A stretch of DNA of 64,000 nucleotides, taken from positions 235,408 to 299,407 of the forward strand of contig CAJJDO010000101.1 of the NCBI GenBank assembly GCA_905183005.1, written 5' to 3'. Below, piece by piece: positions 51,606 through 64,000 of this stretch. Origin of the DNA: Paramecium pentaurelia (Eukaryota > Ciliophora > Oligohymenophorea > Peniculida > Parameciidae). The position numbers and the translations under genes are program-made. Under the pieces are notes generated by a model. The model was given only the letters and a program-made list of their open reading frames with translations. It was not told where the DNA came from and did not search any database. Positions within the stretch are counted from its first letter, which is position 1. Each line of letters opens with the position of its first letter.

Positions 51606-52929
51606 ATGTATTAAATCTTATTATACATTACTTCCATATTGGCAGTTCATAAATTTGAATAAGGATTTGTTAATCATTTCAACTACGTTTAAAATCCAAA
51701 TTTGATTTTATTTTTGAGTTCAACCTAATTCAGACAAGAAGAAATTTATATTCCTTTTTAAAAGTAATTCACCTAAGTTCCAAACGTTTACTTAAATGTT
51801 GAGACACTTGATTTTGAATATACATTTCCTCAAGGATATTCATTAGATCTACATAGTGTTGGCACAAATGGTACTATGTATTAACTTAAATAATAGGTTT
51901 TAAAGTGAAAATAGTATGCGAGAGTACGCACATATTTTATGCTGTTAATTTTAATTGGTTTGCATTTAATGATGAGAGAGTCTAAATCATAAATAATTTT
52001 ATGATAACCAACCCCTAAAATTAGTACACTCATTTTTACTAAAAAAATTGCTAAATAAATGTGGCCCTATCTAATTTTATAAGTTATTATGCTTTAAGTT
52101 CATAATATAATTATTAAACGGTATAAAAATATATTAATTAGGGATTAATTTTGACATCCGAATCTGTGACTATAAGCTTTTAATTCTAAGGTATTTAACA
52201 ATTTGGATATCAAATATTATTGAGTAGTTCGGACATTTTCTTAATTGGCCCCACTATAATCAGCATTTAACCTTAAGGATCAAACTAAGTTGTAAATTTT
52301 CCTACAGGATGGACTATATAAAATTGTTTTGCAAATCTTTTAGGTTTTCAACATGATGGATCTGAAAATGTTAGATTTTTCACAAATATAACATATTCTT
52401 CTTAAGTTACTGCTGGAATTTACCCTTGTAATTAATTATAAATATTATAGGGTCATCCACTTATATTTAATCAATGCAATATAATCATTATTGCATTAAT
52501 CATGCTTTTTTTGAACTTGCTAAATTTAACGGCTTGATGTAATCGAGATTTCTTGATCCAAATAATGAAATAGATACTCATATTGAAATTAAGGAGATAA
52601 GCTACTCTTAAAATCAAATTTTATCAGAGGAAATCGTTATTGCATAAACAATTGAATCTATATCGATTATTTTCTATTGGTAATGTATAGATAAGGAGCT
52701 TTTAAAGATATAAATATTTTGTCCAGAATAATGGTGTACTTAAACTAACATCAAATGTGATATCAATAAAATTCATACTGTTAGATTATTAGCAAAGTTT
52801 TTGTTAAATTAGAATTCATAAAATTATATAAAAATTTCTAAGACCTCAGTTTCATTATCCGCAACCTAAGTTATTAAATTATCTAATGAATATGAAAAAC
52901 TGTTATTCAAACTAGAAAAAGTAGCATGA
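51606..52929 (+). CDS. Secreted H-type lectin domain protein
   Basis: Predicted 424-residue secreted carbohydrate-binding protein. Exons are 51606-51870, 51897-52427 and 52451-52929, with introns of 26 and 23 nt. Codon phases join exactly at both junctions (275-nt-scale arithmetic sums to 425 codons). The N-terminus MYQILLYITSILAVHKFEQG is a short signal peptide. The H-type lectin core spans residues about 48-120: IPFQKQFTQVPNVYLNVETL, then GTNGFKVKIVCEST, then FYAVNFNWFAF, matching the family's 'F...F...P.V...l..lD', 'GF.v.v' and 'sW.A' strands. The C-terminal 300 residues contain TGWTIQNCFANLLGF and paired cysteines but no recognised domain. It stands alone in a gene-poor stretch. The TGA at 52927 is followed at once by an overlapping ATG at 52925, so a frame slip near the 3' end cannot be excluded. 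Confidence 0.8.
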
Positions 52930-55900
52930 TAATATAAATTATACATAAAAAATCATTATTATTTCTAATTATTAGTTAAACAGAAAAAATTTCGAAATCT
53001 TAATCTAGCGAACTGAATTAAGAAATACATTTAATTGAAGAGAATTTAAAATTAGAATAGTATAAATTCAATATAGAAAAATTCATATAATAATATGATA
53101 ATAATGATCAATATTCTATCTATAAAATTGAGTTTTCTTATTGGTTTTGTATTAATTAAGTATTTATATTAATACAATAATTTTAGCTTAAATATTTATT
53201 TTATTTTCTTCAATTTAAGTTTCAATAGAATTATAAGCAAATTAATCCATGATATAATAAAAATAACTATTTATTATTTGAATTATCAGTCATTTTTTAA
53301 GTTTGAAACTTTAATTTTAGGATAAAAGTTTTGAATTCAGGAGGAATTGATATATAACTAAATGGACAAAAAAAGAAGTCTTCATTTCTCAAATAAATTT
53401 TATATCCATATTCTTATCTCATATCTTGATTAAATATAATGAATATCATTTCTCAAATTAAAGAATAATTTTTTTTAATTATCTTTATAATATAATTATT
53501 GATTTCTATTAGATACTTGGCTTTAAAATTTAATATTTAAAGCTGTTGTTTGTATAGCTATTATGAGTTCATATATTTTCTAATTTATATGGTTATTTTT
53601 TTAGTGAATCCTTTATTTTCTTGCAATTCGTTAAGAACTTTATATAAATCTTGTATTTGACCTGAACTGGAACATTTTTCTATTTCATTTTCAAATATAA
53701 ATATATGCTCCACCTTAAATACTTAATGGATTCTTTTATTATATTCAATATTACCCTTGAATTTTTCCTTATCTATCAACTTCAAAGTGTTAAAAGTAAG
53801 AGGCAAATTATTTAGTATCAAAAATATCTTCATGTGATAATTTCATTTTTTCTTCCTCACTTTACAATTGATAAAATTATAAATCAAGATAATACTAATT
53901 ATATTTATACATCAAATTAGAATTATTTTCGGTATGTATCATATTCACAATCAAAAGTACATATTCTTATTAATTAAAACTATAAATTCTATTGTAATAT
54001 TACAATCTTAATAATTAAAATTGAATAAAGTATAAGGATAAAGATTTATCTTGGATATGTTGCTGATGTAATAAAATAAACTTTAAATTCTATCCAAATT
54101 CTAACCCAAAAATTAACAAATAACTATACTCTTAGGGGACAAAAAATAATCAATTATTATTCTGTATAAGTACTATTAGCAAAAACAGGACATTTGTGGA
54201 CAGGAACAATATTAGCATTAATCCCTAAAAACAGCTTGTTTTTTAAAATATAAATGAAAAACTTATTTCAAATTCTTATTTCTAATATAGAAATAATTTC
54301 CTCCATTAGTCATTTGCGCTGTGTTAAGATGATAAAAAAGTATTATATATAGCTAGTATTGCAACTACAAATTCTTGTAACTGTGCAACTATTGAAATAA
54401 TTTGAACAATTTTTAATGAGTTAATACAGAAGAACATGCTCTTATATCACTAGCCTTTTCCATCAATATATGGCTTGTTATGAACATCCATTCATACTCT
54501 CTATTTGAAATTGAACCAAAAAATTCTGCTTAAACTTTAACTTCTGAATATTTAGCAGGTTAAGTTTTGAATAAATTTGTTTAGGATTAAAAATCGCTAT
54601 ATTTCTATGAAGCCCTTTTTAATTTATTATAATCTGTTTAAGTAATTTATTTCTAAGAAGTGATGCATTACTTTGGGATGTACCAATAAAAATTAATTCT
54701 TCCTGAAGTTTCTTGATATTAATATTCGAATATATTTATCATTCATAAGATTTAGGTACCAATGCTATGAAACATTTAATCATGTTGTAAAAATTTATTG
54801 AATGCTTAAATTATTATTAAATTATTTTTTTATGAGTTTAGGTCTAATGGCAAGAATCCATCTTATTAATAGTTTGTAGAGTAATTCTTCTAAAATATAG
54901 GATCAATTTTAATATAAAATAATCCCATATACTTTTATTCAATTAACGCTTTAATTTATAATATAATTTCACATAAATATTTGTGTTAACTAGCTTGCTA
55001 TAACCTCATTCAATCCAAAAATTCTTTGCATATATATTTAAAAAAAAAAATTTAACTTTAGAATCTATATACTAGACTAACTTCTTTACAATAAGGGTTT
55101 TCTTCCTTCCAAGATATAGATCAATCAACTTACTGAACTCTTTATTCAAATTTTTAGAATTATAATTCCATCCTCAATTGTCAAATTACATGGAATTGAA
55201 CTTTTCTAATTAATAAATTGAATTAGGACCAGATTCTTTGACATAAATCTACATTACTAATATTCACATAATAATTTTTAATTTTTGGGATTTTTAGGAA
55301 AATATCTAAAATTCAATTGAATTACCTTATGAATTGACATGTAATGTTATATTTCTTAAAAATATTCGATTTTAAGGAGAGCTAGTAGACTAGTGTACTG
55401 TTATTTATTAAAAATCAAATCTCACCAAGAATAACGAAGCAGTTAGAGATCACTTCTATTTTATTAATTTCTATGTGACTCTGAAATTTTTTAATTTAAT
55501 TTTAACTAATTATTTGGAGAAAGCAAAACCTTGAAATTATATCCTCACATTAGTTAAATTTAAACGGATTATTTATATTAGAACGGCAATTTTTATTGTA
55601 CTTTGCTCTACCTATATTGAGGTTTAAATTGAACAATAATCATATAATTGATTACAATAAATATTATAGATATAAAAAACAGAAGGAAAGGATAAGATAT
55701 TATCATTAAGAATAGATACCATTTTCTAAAAATAATCAGTCAGATGGCTTGATATTTTTGGGGAATCAATAGAGTCATAAATTCTTTAGGATTTGAAGTA
55801 AATAAAGTCACCAAAATAAAATAATTTAGTTAGATTTATAGACTCTATAAATTAGATGACTATTTTTTAATAATGTCAAGGTATTCATTTCGAGCATTGA

Positions 55901-58900
55901 CAATCAAAAAAATAAAAGCATTACTAGCAATTTTTAAGATTTCATTGCAATCAATTGAAGAAAAGCTCTTATGACTTTCTGTAACCATCATAATGAGTAC
56001 TATTAGAGGTAATTGGCTAAAATTCTAAATTTTGGAATTTTATGGACGACCTGGGTACCAATTAATCGGTATTTAAATAGCTTATAGAAGCATCTAAGGC
56101 ATTACTTATTATGAAATTGAAATTTCTGTAGTAATTACAATATATTTCAAATGATTCCTCAGAGTCTCTTTATATTAATAATTGTATAAGACTATAATTA
56201 TATTTCAATTAAACTAAAAAAGAAGTATAAAAAACTAACTAAATTTAAAGGCAATTCATATGAATAACACATATAGTAAGCACTATATAAATATTTTTAT
56301 AATCTAATATAAACAAATAATCAAATAATGGAACAAAAGAATAAAATAAAATATTTATAGTTAAAGAAGTTATGATTTTATAATTAGAGTACATTATGCA
56401 ATAATTTAAATTTTATAACTTTTATGTTTCAATTAAAGCAATATTGATATTTTATACGATCCCATCAAGGATGACTCTATTTGAATTTATAATTTAAATT
56501 TTGCAAATCTATTCGACTTCTCTCAAAATGATAGTTCAAGCCCTTGGAAAAATTTACAAACATTGAAATTACTGATTCCTTAAAATATCTGATTTATCTC
56601 ATATTAAGGTAAATTATATTATTTCTGATATAAGTAATCTCCAGGAAAAGATTTTAGTGTAGACTTCTCAAAGGCTTGTAACCCTAATAGAAAAGTTCAT
56701 CTATACTTTAACTTCTAAGTTTATCTTAAAAAATAATATACTCATATAAATTCCAATCTCATCTTTAAACTATATCAAATTTTAGTAAATGCTTAATGGA
56801 AATATTTAAATTGAGTTTTGGATGTCGGAAGTTTGTTGAACTTCTAGATGAAAACTATATTTTATGTAAAATTAATCGCCTTACATCCTCCAAATTTTAT
56901 AATTTGACTGGATTAATTACTTTTAGATTGACAAATCCATTCCTTAATATATATTGAATATTCCAAATTTCATATTAGATATGATAATTTTTAATTATAA
57001 GTCTATTTTAGATTTTCTTGATTTTGTTAGTAATTATATAAAATGGGTATATTTGAGCATTTTAATAAAAGAAGTGTTTGAAAACGTAAATATGGGAACC
57101 TGAGAAAATTGATTAGGCATGATTGATATTCTTAGTAAATCAACCTTTTCGTCAGAAACTTTTTAGTTTTATTTCTCCAAGACTTTGAAAAATAAAATTA
57201 AAAAAAAATCTTTATCATTGATTAGTTTCTCAAATTAAGAAGAGTTAAAATATACATGAAAGAGATGATTAATCAGACAAAAAAATTTTCGACCCCATAC
57301 TGCTGTTAGAATTTATTTTATATGCTCAATATTATTAAATACTTTTAATGAAATGTTATATTGAAAGAATATCTTTAAAGAGTAGAACTGTAATAAAATG
57401 GTATTAAGTAGGATAAAAAGTTTGTAAATGGGCAAAAAATATTTTTAGCAAATAACAACTTTTTAAACATTATATGTAAATTGGAAAAAGGGAATGGAGA
57501 CAAATTGGGATTATAGTAATAGATTAATGGAATCTAAGTGAAATATGCACTTTTTAATCCAATTTCAAACCATTAATAATTGATAACTTTATTTTATTGA
57601 TGATACACTAAACCCCAATGAATTATTATACTAAATTATTAATTAAATCTATTGATAAGCACAATATTTCAAAATATATATTTGTAAAATTTCTTACAAT
57701 AGATCTTATAGAAAATATTATTGATCAATATGTTTGAATAAAATGAAAATAGATATTAATTTATAATAAATGAATCTTAAAGACATTTGAAAGAATTAGT
57801 GAAATTCAAAGTATGTTTGGTAATAGATTTTTCAATTTTAAAGATATTTCTCAGAAACTTTTGATTATGTATGATTTGCTAATGATGTCTGATTATTACA
57901 CTGTAGATGCTGCACTTCATTAATATTTTAATTTAAGAGTTATATATTATGAAAATTTGAAATAAATTAAGCAATTATTACAAGACTTTTTTGAATAATT
58001 TCTCTCATAAATTTATTATTATTCTGAATTGTAATATGAATAAATCAATTAAAAATTATTAAAATTTAATTAGTTTTCATTTAAAAGTAAAAATCTTTGA
58101 AAACTTTTTTTATTTATTTAAATGATATTCAACTAAAAAACAAATCTGATTATTGATTATGATATGTGTTAATTCCATTTTTTCATTTATGAATTTGATA
58201 TTTTACAATCAATATTTCTTTCCTCTCCAAAAAAGAGTATGAATCAATATAAATCTTAGAAAAGAAGAAAAACATGAAAAAATAAGTAATTATTAGAAAA
58301 AATAATTAGTTTATTAATTAAAATAATTATCTTTGTATTTTTTCTGATAATACATGAGACATGATAAAAAGCTTAAAAATCACTAAACTAGGGAATTCTG
58401 AAATTCATTCAAAAAGGGTTAGTAATAGTAAAGGATTTTTCAAGATCCATCCAAACTAAGTCTATCTAAGTTAAAGTCCTTCAATCCTTGAAAGATCTCA
58501 AGAAGCTTCATAAGCCTTTCATTTATTTTTTTTCTTTATTTTAATCATGTATATTTCAATATTTAACTTTATTGCTAAAATCAAAATTTTAAATGAGTTC
58601 AATACATATTTTTGAATTAGAAATATGGAAGAATATTAAGCCAATCCACTTTTGAAATTCGCTGCTTCGTGAGATGTAAATGTTAATGTGTTATATTTGA
58701 AACAAGAACATAGTCACCTGTTTATATTTTACTGGAAATCAATGATCCTAACTATTAATATGCAATTTACTTTCAATATTGATTTCAATTCGATTAATTA
58801 TCTTATTTAAATGATAGGTTTAGATTATAATAAATAAAATAATTCTAAATAGATATAATAATTTTAGTAATTTATCTAATTCTGTAAATTTAAAAGACAG

Positions 58901-59548
58901 CTGGATTTTTGCGGGTCAAGCTCTTGACTTTACTGCCTTAATACTTTGCATTAAGGATTTTGGAATTATGAGAAGGTAGGGGCTTTTCTAGATGAAATTT
59001 AGGATCAAAATAGATGTATTTGAAAGGATTAACTTATTGAATAGAGTTTATCCAAAATTGATATTAAAGATGGAGGATTGGTTTAATTTAAACCCTTGTT
59101 TCTGATAAAAGTGTTGATATTAATATATCAAACCTTGGTTTAAAAGAAATGTCTGGAATTCCAATTATTCTTTTTTCATCTGATAAATTTCAAGCAATTA
59201 AGTGATACATTAAATCAAATTCATCGCATCAAAAACTGAAGCTTTTGGCCTTAACATAAATTTTCACAAAAATATTTCAATATCATTATGCTCAAAACCT
59301 GGATTAATTTTATTTTTTATTTGGTTTAATTAAATTTAGGGTTGACATTATTTAATAGGAAATTAGGTCAATTAATTTTTTTGTTGGATGGTTACATATT
59401 TTGATAATTAGTGCTTATTTTTTTAAGAAAGCTGGATTGATATTCTTATTATCTAATAATTTTAGTTGAATTACATAGCCTGTAATGATATACATACCAA
59501 TCAGTCTATGGAGATGGCATAATAAAATATAAAATGTTAATTTGATGT
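52930..59548. other. 6.6-kb stretch without a firmly supported gene
   Basis: Only weak signals. A TGA-free plus frame at about 54.05-54.40 kb reads STISKNRTFVDRNNIS, SFALCQDDKKVLYIAS and TTNSCNCATIEI, faintly like a REJ/GPS tail. Another near 56.6-56.85 kb reads ISDISNLQEKILVQTSQRL and IQIPISSLNYIKFQQML, like the helical region of gene A. A third at about 57.8-58.1 kb reads ALHQYFNLRVIYYENLKQ. No exon chain links them. They may be remnants of surface-protein genes or chance frames. Confidence 0.3.
53453..53833 (-). CDS. Possible small protein (126 aa), weak
   Basis: TGA-bounded frame with ATG 53833-53831 and TGA 53455-53453, starting MKIFLILNNLPLTFNTLKL and containing VFKVEHIFIFENEIEKCSS and QDLYKVLNELQENKGFTKK. 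The charged, helix-like mix looks protein-coding, but a 126-codon open frame is not rare when only TGA stops. A competing frame with an upstream ATG (MKLSHEDIFDTKQF) overlaps it. No domain, intron or neighbour supports it. Confidence 0.3.
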
Positions 59549-60256
59549 ATGTATGAAGGGTGGTATGAATTCATATTAAAATTTTCTATTGAATATATTT
59601 AATACGAAAAAGATATTTATTGTAAGGAGTGTTATTCAGAAATCTATATATTTTTTTAAGAATCAATTAATAATCCAATACTTTATTTTACTATATTGAA
59701 ATCAAGTATTTCAAATGAGGATAATCAAAAAACCTCAAAATATTTTAATCTTGTGAAATCTTTTATTTTTCCAGAGATAACTAAATAATAAGTAATTTAG
59801 ATTACTAAAATGAATGATGCCATGATTAATCCAATAATTTGTATTTCCATATTAGTATTTGTAACAGGGGATTAAATTATTTTTTAAATATGTGAGATTT
59901 AACTCTGGTTTAGTACTTTTATATACGAAATAAAGAAACAAGTTTTTACTTTTAATAAATTGACTTAGTAAAAGTTGCTTAGGTATATTCTTATAAATAA
60001 TAATTCAAAAAGGAACAGATAAGAAACAAATTTTAATAATTTTATGATTTCTTTTCCTAATCAGCAATGTGATGATAATTGGTCTTTGTTGATCTATTAA
60101 TCAAAGACTAATAATAAAATTTATTTTATGTTTGTTCTTTTAAATTAAAAACTTCAGACAACTTTTTTAGATGAAACGATTTTAATACAGAAGTCACTGA
60201 TTAGATTAAATTCTTCATAAAACTTTTTGTCTACAAGCATCCAATCAAGATTCTGA
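59549..60256 (+). CDS. Possible ORF (235 aa), unrecognised
   Basis: From ATG 59549 (MYEGWYEFILKFSIEYIQ) to TGA 60254-60256. It includes DIYCKECYSEIYIFF, KYFNLVKSFIFPEITKQQ and a hydrophobic run PIICISILVFVTGDQIIF. Reading on in the same frame past the TGA stays protein-like to about 60480 (MRQFCGKPLIINNIFIF). Reading then seems to slip by one base in an A-run into GFITFSLIKNNNQSLII. It may be part of a broken larger gene. A frame of this length can occur by chance here, so confidence is low. Confidence 0.3.
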
Positions 60257-60683
60257 GTTAGAAATAGTGTTAAGATAACTTTCTATCATTAGAAAAATTA
60301 TTTGCTGCTTTATACGTTGAAATCGAACTTTATACTTAATGAAACTAATATGAGATAATTTTGTGGTAAACCCCTAATTATAAATAATATATTTATTTTT
60401 AGAAGTAGAAAGATCTTCTTAGTAGAATTTAATACATTCATAGACAAAAAAAATGAAGTTTATTGGAAAAATATTTTAAAAAATTGAAAATGTAGGATTT
60501 ATAACTTTTTCTTTAATTAAAAATAATAATCAGTCATTAATAATTATTTAAAGAAGTTACTATAAAATATAGTAAAGCAGGTTGGGTGATGCTTTAAATG
60601 ATAATATAATATTTCCTAATAGAAAATATACTTTAGTAAATCTCCCTTAGGTTACTAAGATTTAAGATTAATCAATCTGATGA

Positions 60684-61469
60684 GATATAATTGAAATTTT
60701 TTTATATTTATTTCAGAGGGATAAACTAAGTTTTCTTAATAAAGCCTATGAAATAGGATTAGATTTACTTCTCCTTACTTAGGTAAATAGAAGAATTAAT
60801 TAAAAAAAAATTAGGTAAAGATCCTAATTAAATATTAATGAAATTCATATTTTGGAATATGTCCCTTTAGGAATCTATATTTAATAAAGAACTAGATGTG
60901 AAATTAGGAAATATATAAAGGTAGAATTTTAAGAAATATAACTTAATTTTTAATACGATTCTGAGATGACTCTTATTTATCTTAGGTACAATCCTTAGTA
61001 ATTAAAATTTTTGATTTAAAATATCTAATCATAAATATAATAAGATTAAGCTTTTGACTCTCCCACTAAGGATACTCTTTAATTACTAAGCTAGATATTA
61101 AACATTTGTTAATTAATTAGCATAGGTCTTAGAATGTAAGTTAATTAAATTGTTAAATCTATGATATGGTTTTAATCTACAATTAGATTATGGATAATAT
61201 TTTTGTAAATGGCCTAAAACTTTAAATGTAAGAATTTTCGCTTAGTAAATAAGTATTGTACGAATAATGATAAACCAATTTAAAAAATAAACTGGGGATG
61301 TATAATTACCATAAATTTAAAATGTATTCTCTCCTTGTTGATGGGAGTTTATTTTAATTATAATATATCTTCAAATTTATAGTAATTAGATTGTTATATT
61401 ATTGGTTTATTTCTGATTAATTATAAGTTGCCTTTAGAGTTTTATAACTTATTAACTGTACTTTTTTGA
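60684..61469 (+). CDS. Possible ORF (261 codons), unrecognised
   Basis: Longest TGA-free run I found in the right-hand part, bounded by TGA 60681 and TGA 61467-61469. It reads KLSFLNKAYEIGLDLLLL, NEIHILEYVPLGIYIQQR, IRKYIKVEFQEIQLNFQYD and DTLQLLSQILNICQLISIG. Glu and Asp content is higher than random AT-rich sequence would give. Past the stop, a one-base slip in the T-run at 61462 continues as TDSIIEYKYDKVYVEFTID. No domain is recognised and no start codon is assigned. It is possibly an interrupted gene. Confidence 0.35.
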
Positions 61470-63494
61470 CAGATTCTATAATCGAGTATAAATATGATAA
61501 AGTTTATGTAGAATTTACGATAGACTAATAGAGTAGGTTTGAAGCAGTAGTGAATTATTATTTTATTTTATTTTTTTGGATTTATTGACACCAGATTCAG
61601 CATTATCATTTTCTATCTAATTTTATTGATTTTTGCAAATATTTTCCTAGCAAACATTCTGTTTATTTATATAAAGATCTCATTCATTATTTTACTGATT
61701 ACAATACAATTAAATAAACACCTGTGAGGTTCTAATTAATGTTAAAATCTCTCGATGGAAATCCCCTTCTTAATATAATCTTAAAAAAATTCCAGCTGTC
61801 ATACTATCTCATCTTAAAACCCAGAATATTTTTGTAGTTAAGATTGTAGTCAATATTCTCCTTACTGTGACAATTAAACTAGAATGGGAAGTTACTTTGG
61901 AAACATTTCAATAACCAACAGCCGTTATTGATGGAAAACTTAACGATTAAATGAGAAAGAATTTTAATGAGTATTATGATATGATGTCAAGATTTGTCAA
62001 TAAAAGAAATAAACTTAGAACTAAAATGAAACAGATCGATTACTTTATTATTCACAAAAATATAAAATGGTGTTTAAATAGATATTCCACTTGAGTATTT
62101 ATTTAAAAAAATTTTAAATATACTCTAAAACAGTTGGATTTTACTTAGATATTTAAGAGTCAAACCTAAAAATGTTTATGAAAACATGATGTAATAATCA
62201 AGATCTTCTTTGAAATCAAATAAATTAAATTTGAGATTGTCTAAAATAAAGAAATTTAAGATGTTATTTTGGTTTCAAGATCGTTATTTAAAAATTATAT
62301 ATAATTTTATGACATTATTTAACGCTCAAGGAACTTAAAACCTTTCAAAAAGGAAGGATCTATTAAAAATATACTTAAGATGCTAGATGAGTCAAAGAGA
62401 GGCTGTTACAAGAATGTGTTATAGTTACGTATCAAAGACTTAGTTAAGATCTATTTGATAAAAAAGGTTTTAGAATATGCTCAAAAAAAAAAAATAACCA
62501 CATTTTCTAAATGCTTAAAAGTCACAAAGATCATCTAAATAAGACCCTATAATAGTGGCCATTATTCTATAATTACATAGGGAGAAAAGAGTTATTGCTA
62601 TCGAAATTCATAGAAGAGTTAAATTAAATGGTTAAATATTGTATAAAGATTTCCTGACATAGAGAGAAGAATAGTTAAATTGATTCTGATAAATAGATTA
62701 GTTCATAGGAATGAAAATAATTATGAGAATAGTTGATTGGCATCTTTTAAAAAACATAAAACTAGATTACAAAATAAAAGCTCTATGAAAGCTATATGAT
62801 TAGATAATTATAGGAATTCTATTTATTTTAAAGACTTTCTGTAATAAAACAGTTTAGATTTAGACCTAATTAGAAATAAATTTTAAGAATGAAAATTTCT
62901 AATGAAAGAGTAATAAATATAAATATCATATAATAATTCTCTAAGCCTAAATAAAATCTGAATTTTATGTAGAATCTATCGAATAGTGAATAAATAAGAA
63001 AGAACTCTAAGAAAAAGAGAGATGAAATGACATAATATAGTTTTTTGGGATATTATACTTTAAAATGTTGGTTAGATGGTAACTTTTATCAAAATAACAT
63101 GAAAAATATCATTAAAATTTTAACCTCTTTAATTGCTCCAATCTAGATTAATTTAGGAAGTCAGCTAATTTAATTGTTTCTATAGTTAACTCTCCTCCAA
63201 CAGAATCCTAAAATAGATCTTCTATGCTTTCTGATTATTAACTATGTATGTCCAAAATTTTATCTATTCTTGAATGATCTTTCTTAAGAATTGGATATTT
63301 TATTTAATTTTATTGGCAAAATAAGATTCTAAGCACCACTCTCAAAAGTTTCAATATTTTTTTTAATTACCAATTACTATTAGAGGTGAACTTGTTCAAA
63401 AAAAAATGAGTCCACAAAATACACAATAATTGTGCTAGCTAAATTTAAATTGATGACACAAAAAAAAAATATGTTTAATTTAATTTTATAATAT
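61470..63494. other. 2-kb stretch with scattered coding-like fragments
   Basis: Plus-strand pieces read well over short spans, for example VVKIVVNILLTVTIKLEWEV followed by QQPTAVIDGKLNDQMRKNF (about 61.82-61.97 kb). They change frame at A-runs such as the one near 61785. Beyond about 62.1 kb nothing was recognised on either strand. Confidence 0.3.
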
Positions 63495-63998
63495 TCATTC
63501 ATTTACTAAATATGGAATTCCATGTTTATCAATTTCACTAAAAAACTATTCATTTAAAATTTAAAATTGTTAATATAAATTATTCTGGTATTCTTCATCA
63601 ACTTCAACATCTTCTATATCAATTCTCTCTCAATACATCTATCTAAATCATTATATTTATTATGAATAATAAAGTGGTCAAAACTAGATCTATTACCATA
63701 TCCACTGTTTAACATTACATCCAATTGTACTTAAATTTTAACAAATACCCAAAAAAACTTAGAAATGTATTAAATTCTGAGTCTTTTTCTTCTAATACTT
63801 TTAAATTCCTCATATTACTAGTTTAAGAAGATTTTATATTCATATCCTTATCTTATTAAACCTTAATACGATTTTGATTTATTTGAGAAAGATGTTTTGA
63901 AATGAAATAATTCCCAAATCCTATCAATTACCTTACTTGACAATTTCTTCAGAAAATTTAAAGTCAGTTTCAAAGGCCATATTCTTAGTTTTTCCCAT
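63495..63998 (-). pseudogene. Frame-broken gene at the right edge, unrecognised
   Basis: On the minus strand, ATG 63998 (or ATG 63980) starts MGKTKNMAFETDFKFSEEIV. Strongly charged, protein-like text continues in three successive frames: GFGNYFISKHLSQINQNR and KVLEEKDSEFNTFLSFFGY; then VQLDVMLNSGYGNRSSFDHF; then DIEDVEVDEEYQNNLYQQF and DKHGIPYLVNE, ending at TGA 63497-63495. Each switch could be a one-base loss in a short G- or A-run, so this is either a pseudogene or poorly read sequence near a contig end. No intron of normal size explains the switches. The family is unknown and the gene may begin outside the window. Confidence 0.5.
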
Positions 63999-64000
63999 AA

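Noticed and set aside
47755..57000. A region where TGA encodes Trp (no-stop code), since several frames read smoothly with W at TGA
   Set aside because: Once TAA, TAG and TGA are all sense, every frame is open, and competing frames looked equally good (for example 48.6-48.8 and 56.6-56.9 kb). TGA density is near chance, and reliable genes in the same window use TGA as stop.
59549..61469. The 235- and 261-codon open frames as proof of genes
   Set aside because: With only TGA as stop in DNA this AT-rich, a few frames this long are expected by chance over 11 kb and six frames. They are kept only as low-confidence entries.
1..64000. CRISPR arrays, tRNA or rRNA genes, bacterial-type operons
   Set aside because: No regularly spaced short direct repeats, cloverleaf sequences or rRNA signatures were seen, and introns and code show a eukaryotic nuclear origin.

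Overview
This is an AT-rich piece of a ciliate somatic (macronuclear) genome, most like Paramecium. Every clear gene reads correctly only if TAA and TAG mean glutamine and TGA is the sole stop. Introns are 21-28 nt, start with GT (mostly GTA) and end in AG. Standard-code ORF calls therefore chop every gene into short pieces. No tRNA, rRNA, CRISPR array or recognisable transposon was seen.

Layout. 0.9-2.3 kb: two minus-strand genes, a DUF1295/steroid 5-alpha-reductase-like membrane enzyme and a divergent histone H3. 3.1-5.1 kb: three small plus-strand genes (unknown, cyclin, unknown). 6.6-39.1 kb: three giant plus-strand genes for cysteine-rich membrane proteins. The first (A) joins many furin/GF-receptor-like Cys modules to a REJ-like segment, a GPS-like motif and a C-terminal transmembrane bundle, resembling polycystin-1/REJ receptors. 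The next two (B and C) are tandem paralogues with a signal peptide, LamG-like domain, Cys clusters, long beta-solenoid-like region, a conserved Gly/Cys motif and a transmembrane C-terminus. 42.6-47.2 kb: an acyl-protein thioesterase-like hydrolase (+), a WD40 protein (-) and a Rab-like GTPase (+). 51.6-52.9 kb: a secreted H-type lectin. The rest of 47-64 kb is gene-poor, with only weak or frame-broken coding signals; the best is a broken minus-strand gene at the right edge.

Four single-N positions (12597, 14100, 35565, 39221) are each followed by a near-exact 1.0-1.2 kb copy of sequence lying before them. These are best explained as contig ends that overlap but were not merged, so the lengths of genes A and C are inflated and the apparent duplications are probably not biological.

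Genes A, B, C and the lectin would act at the cell surface or in the secretory path (adhesion, sensing, recognition). The Rab and thioesterase would act in membrane traffic and lipid or acyl turnover, and H3 and cyclin in chromatin and cell-cycle control. Functions are inferred from sequence patterns read by eye.
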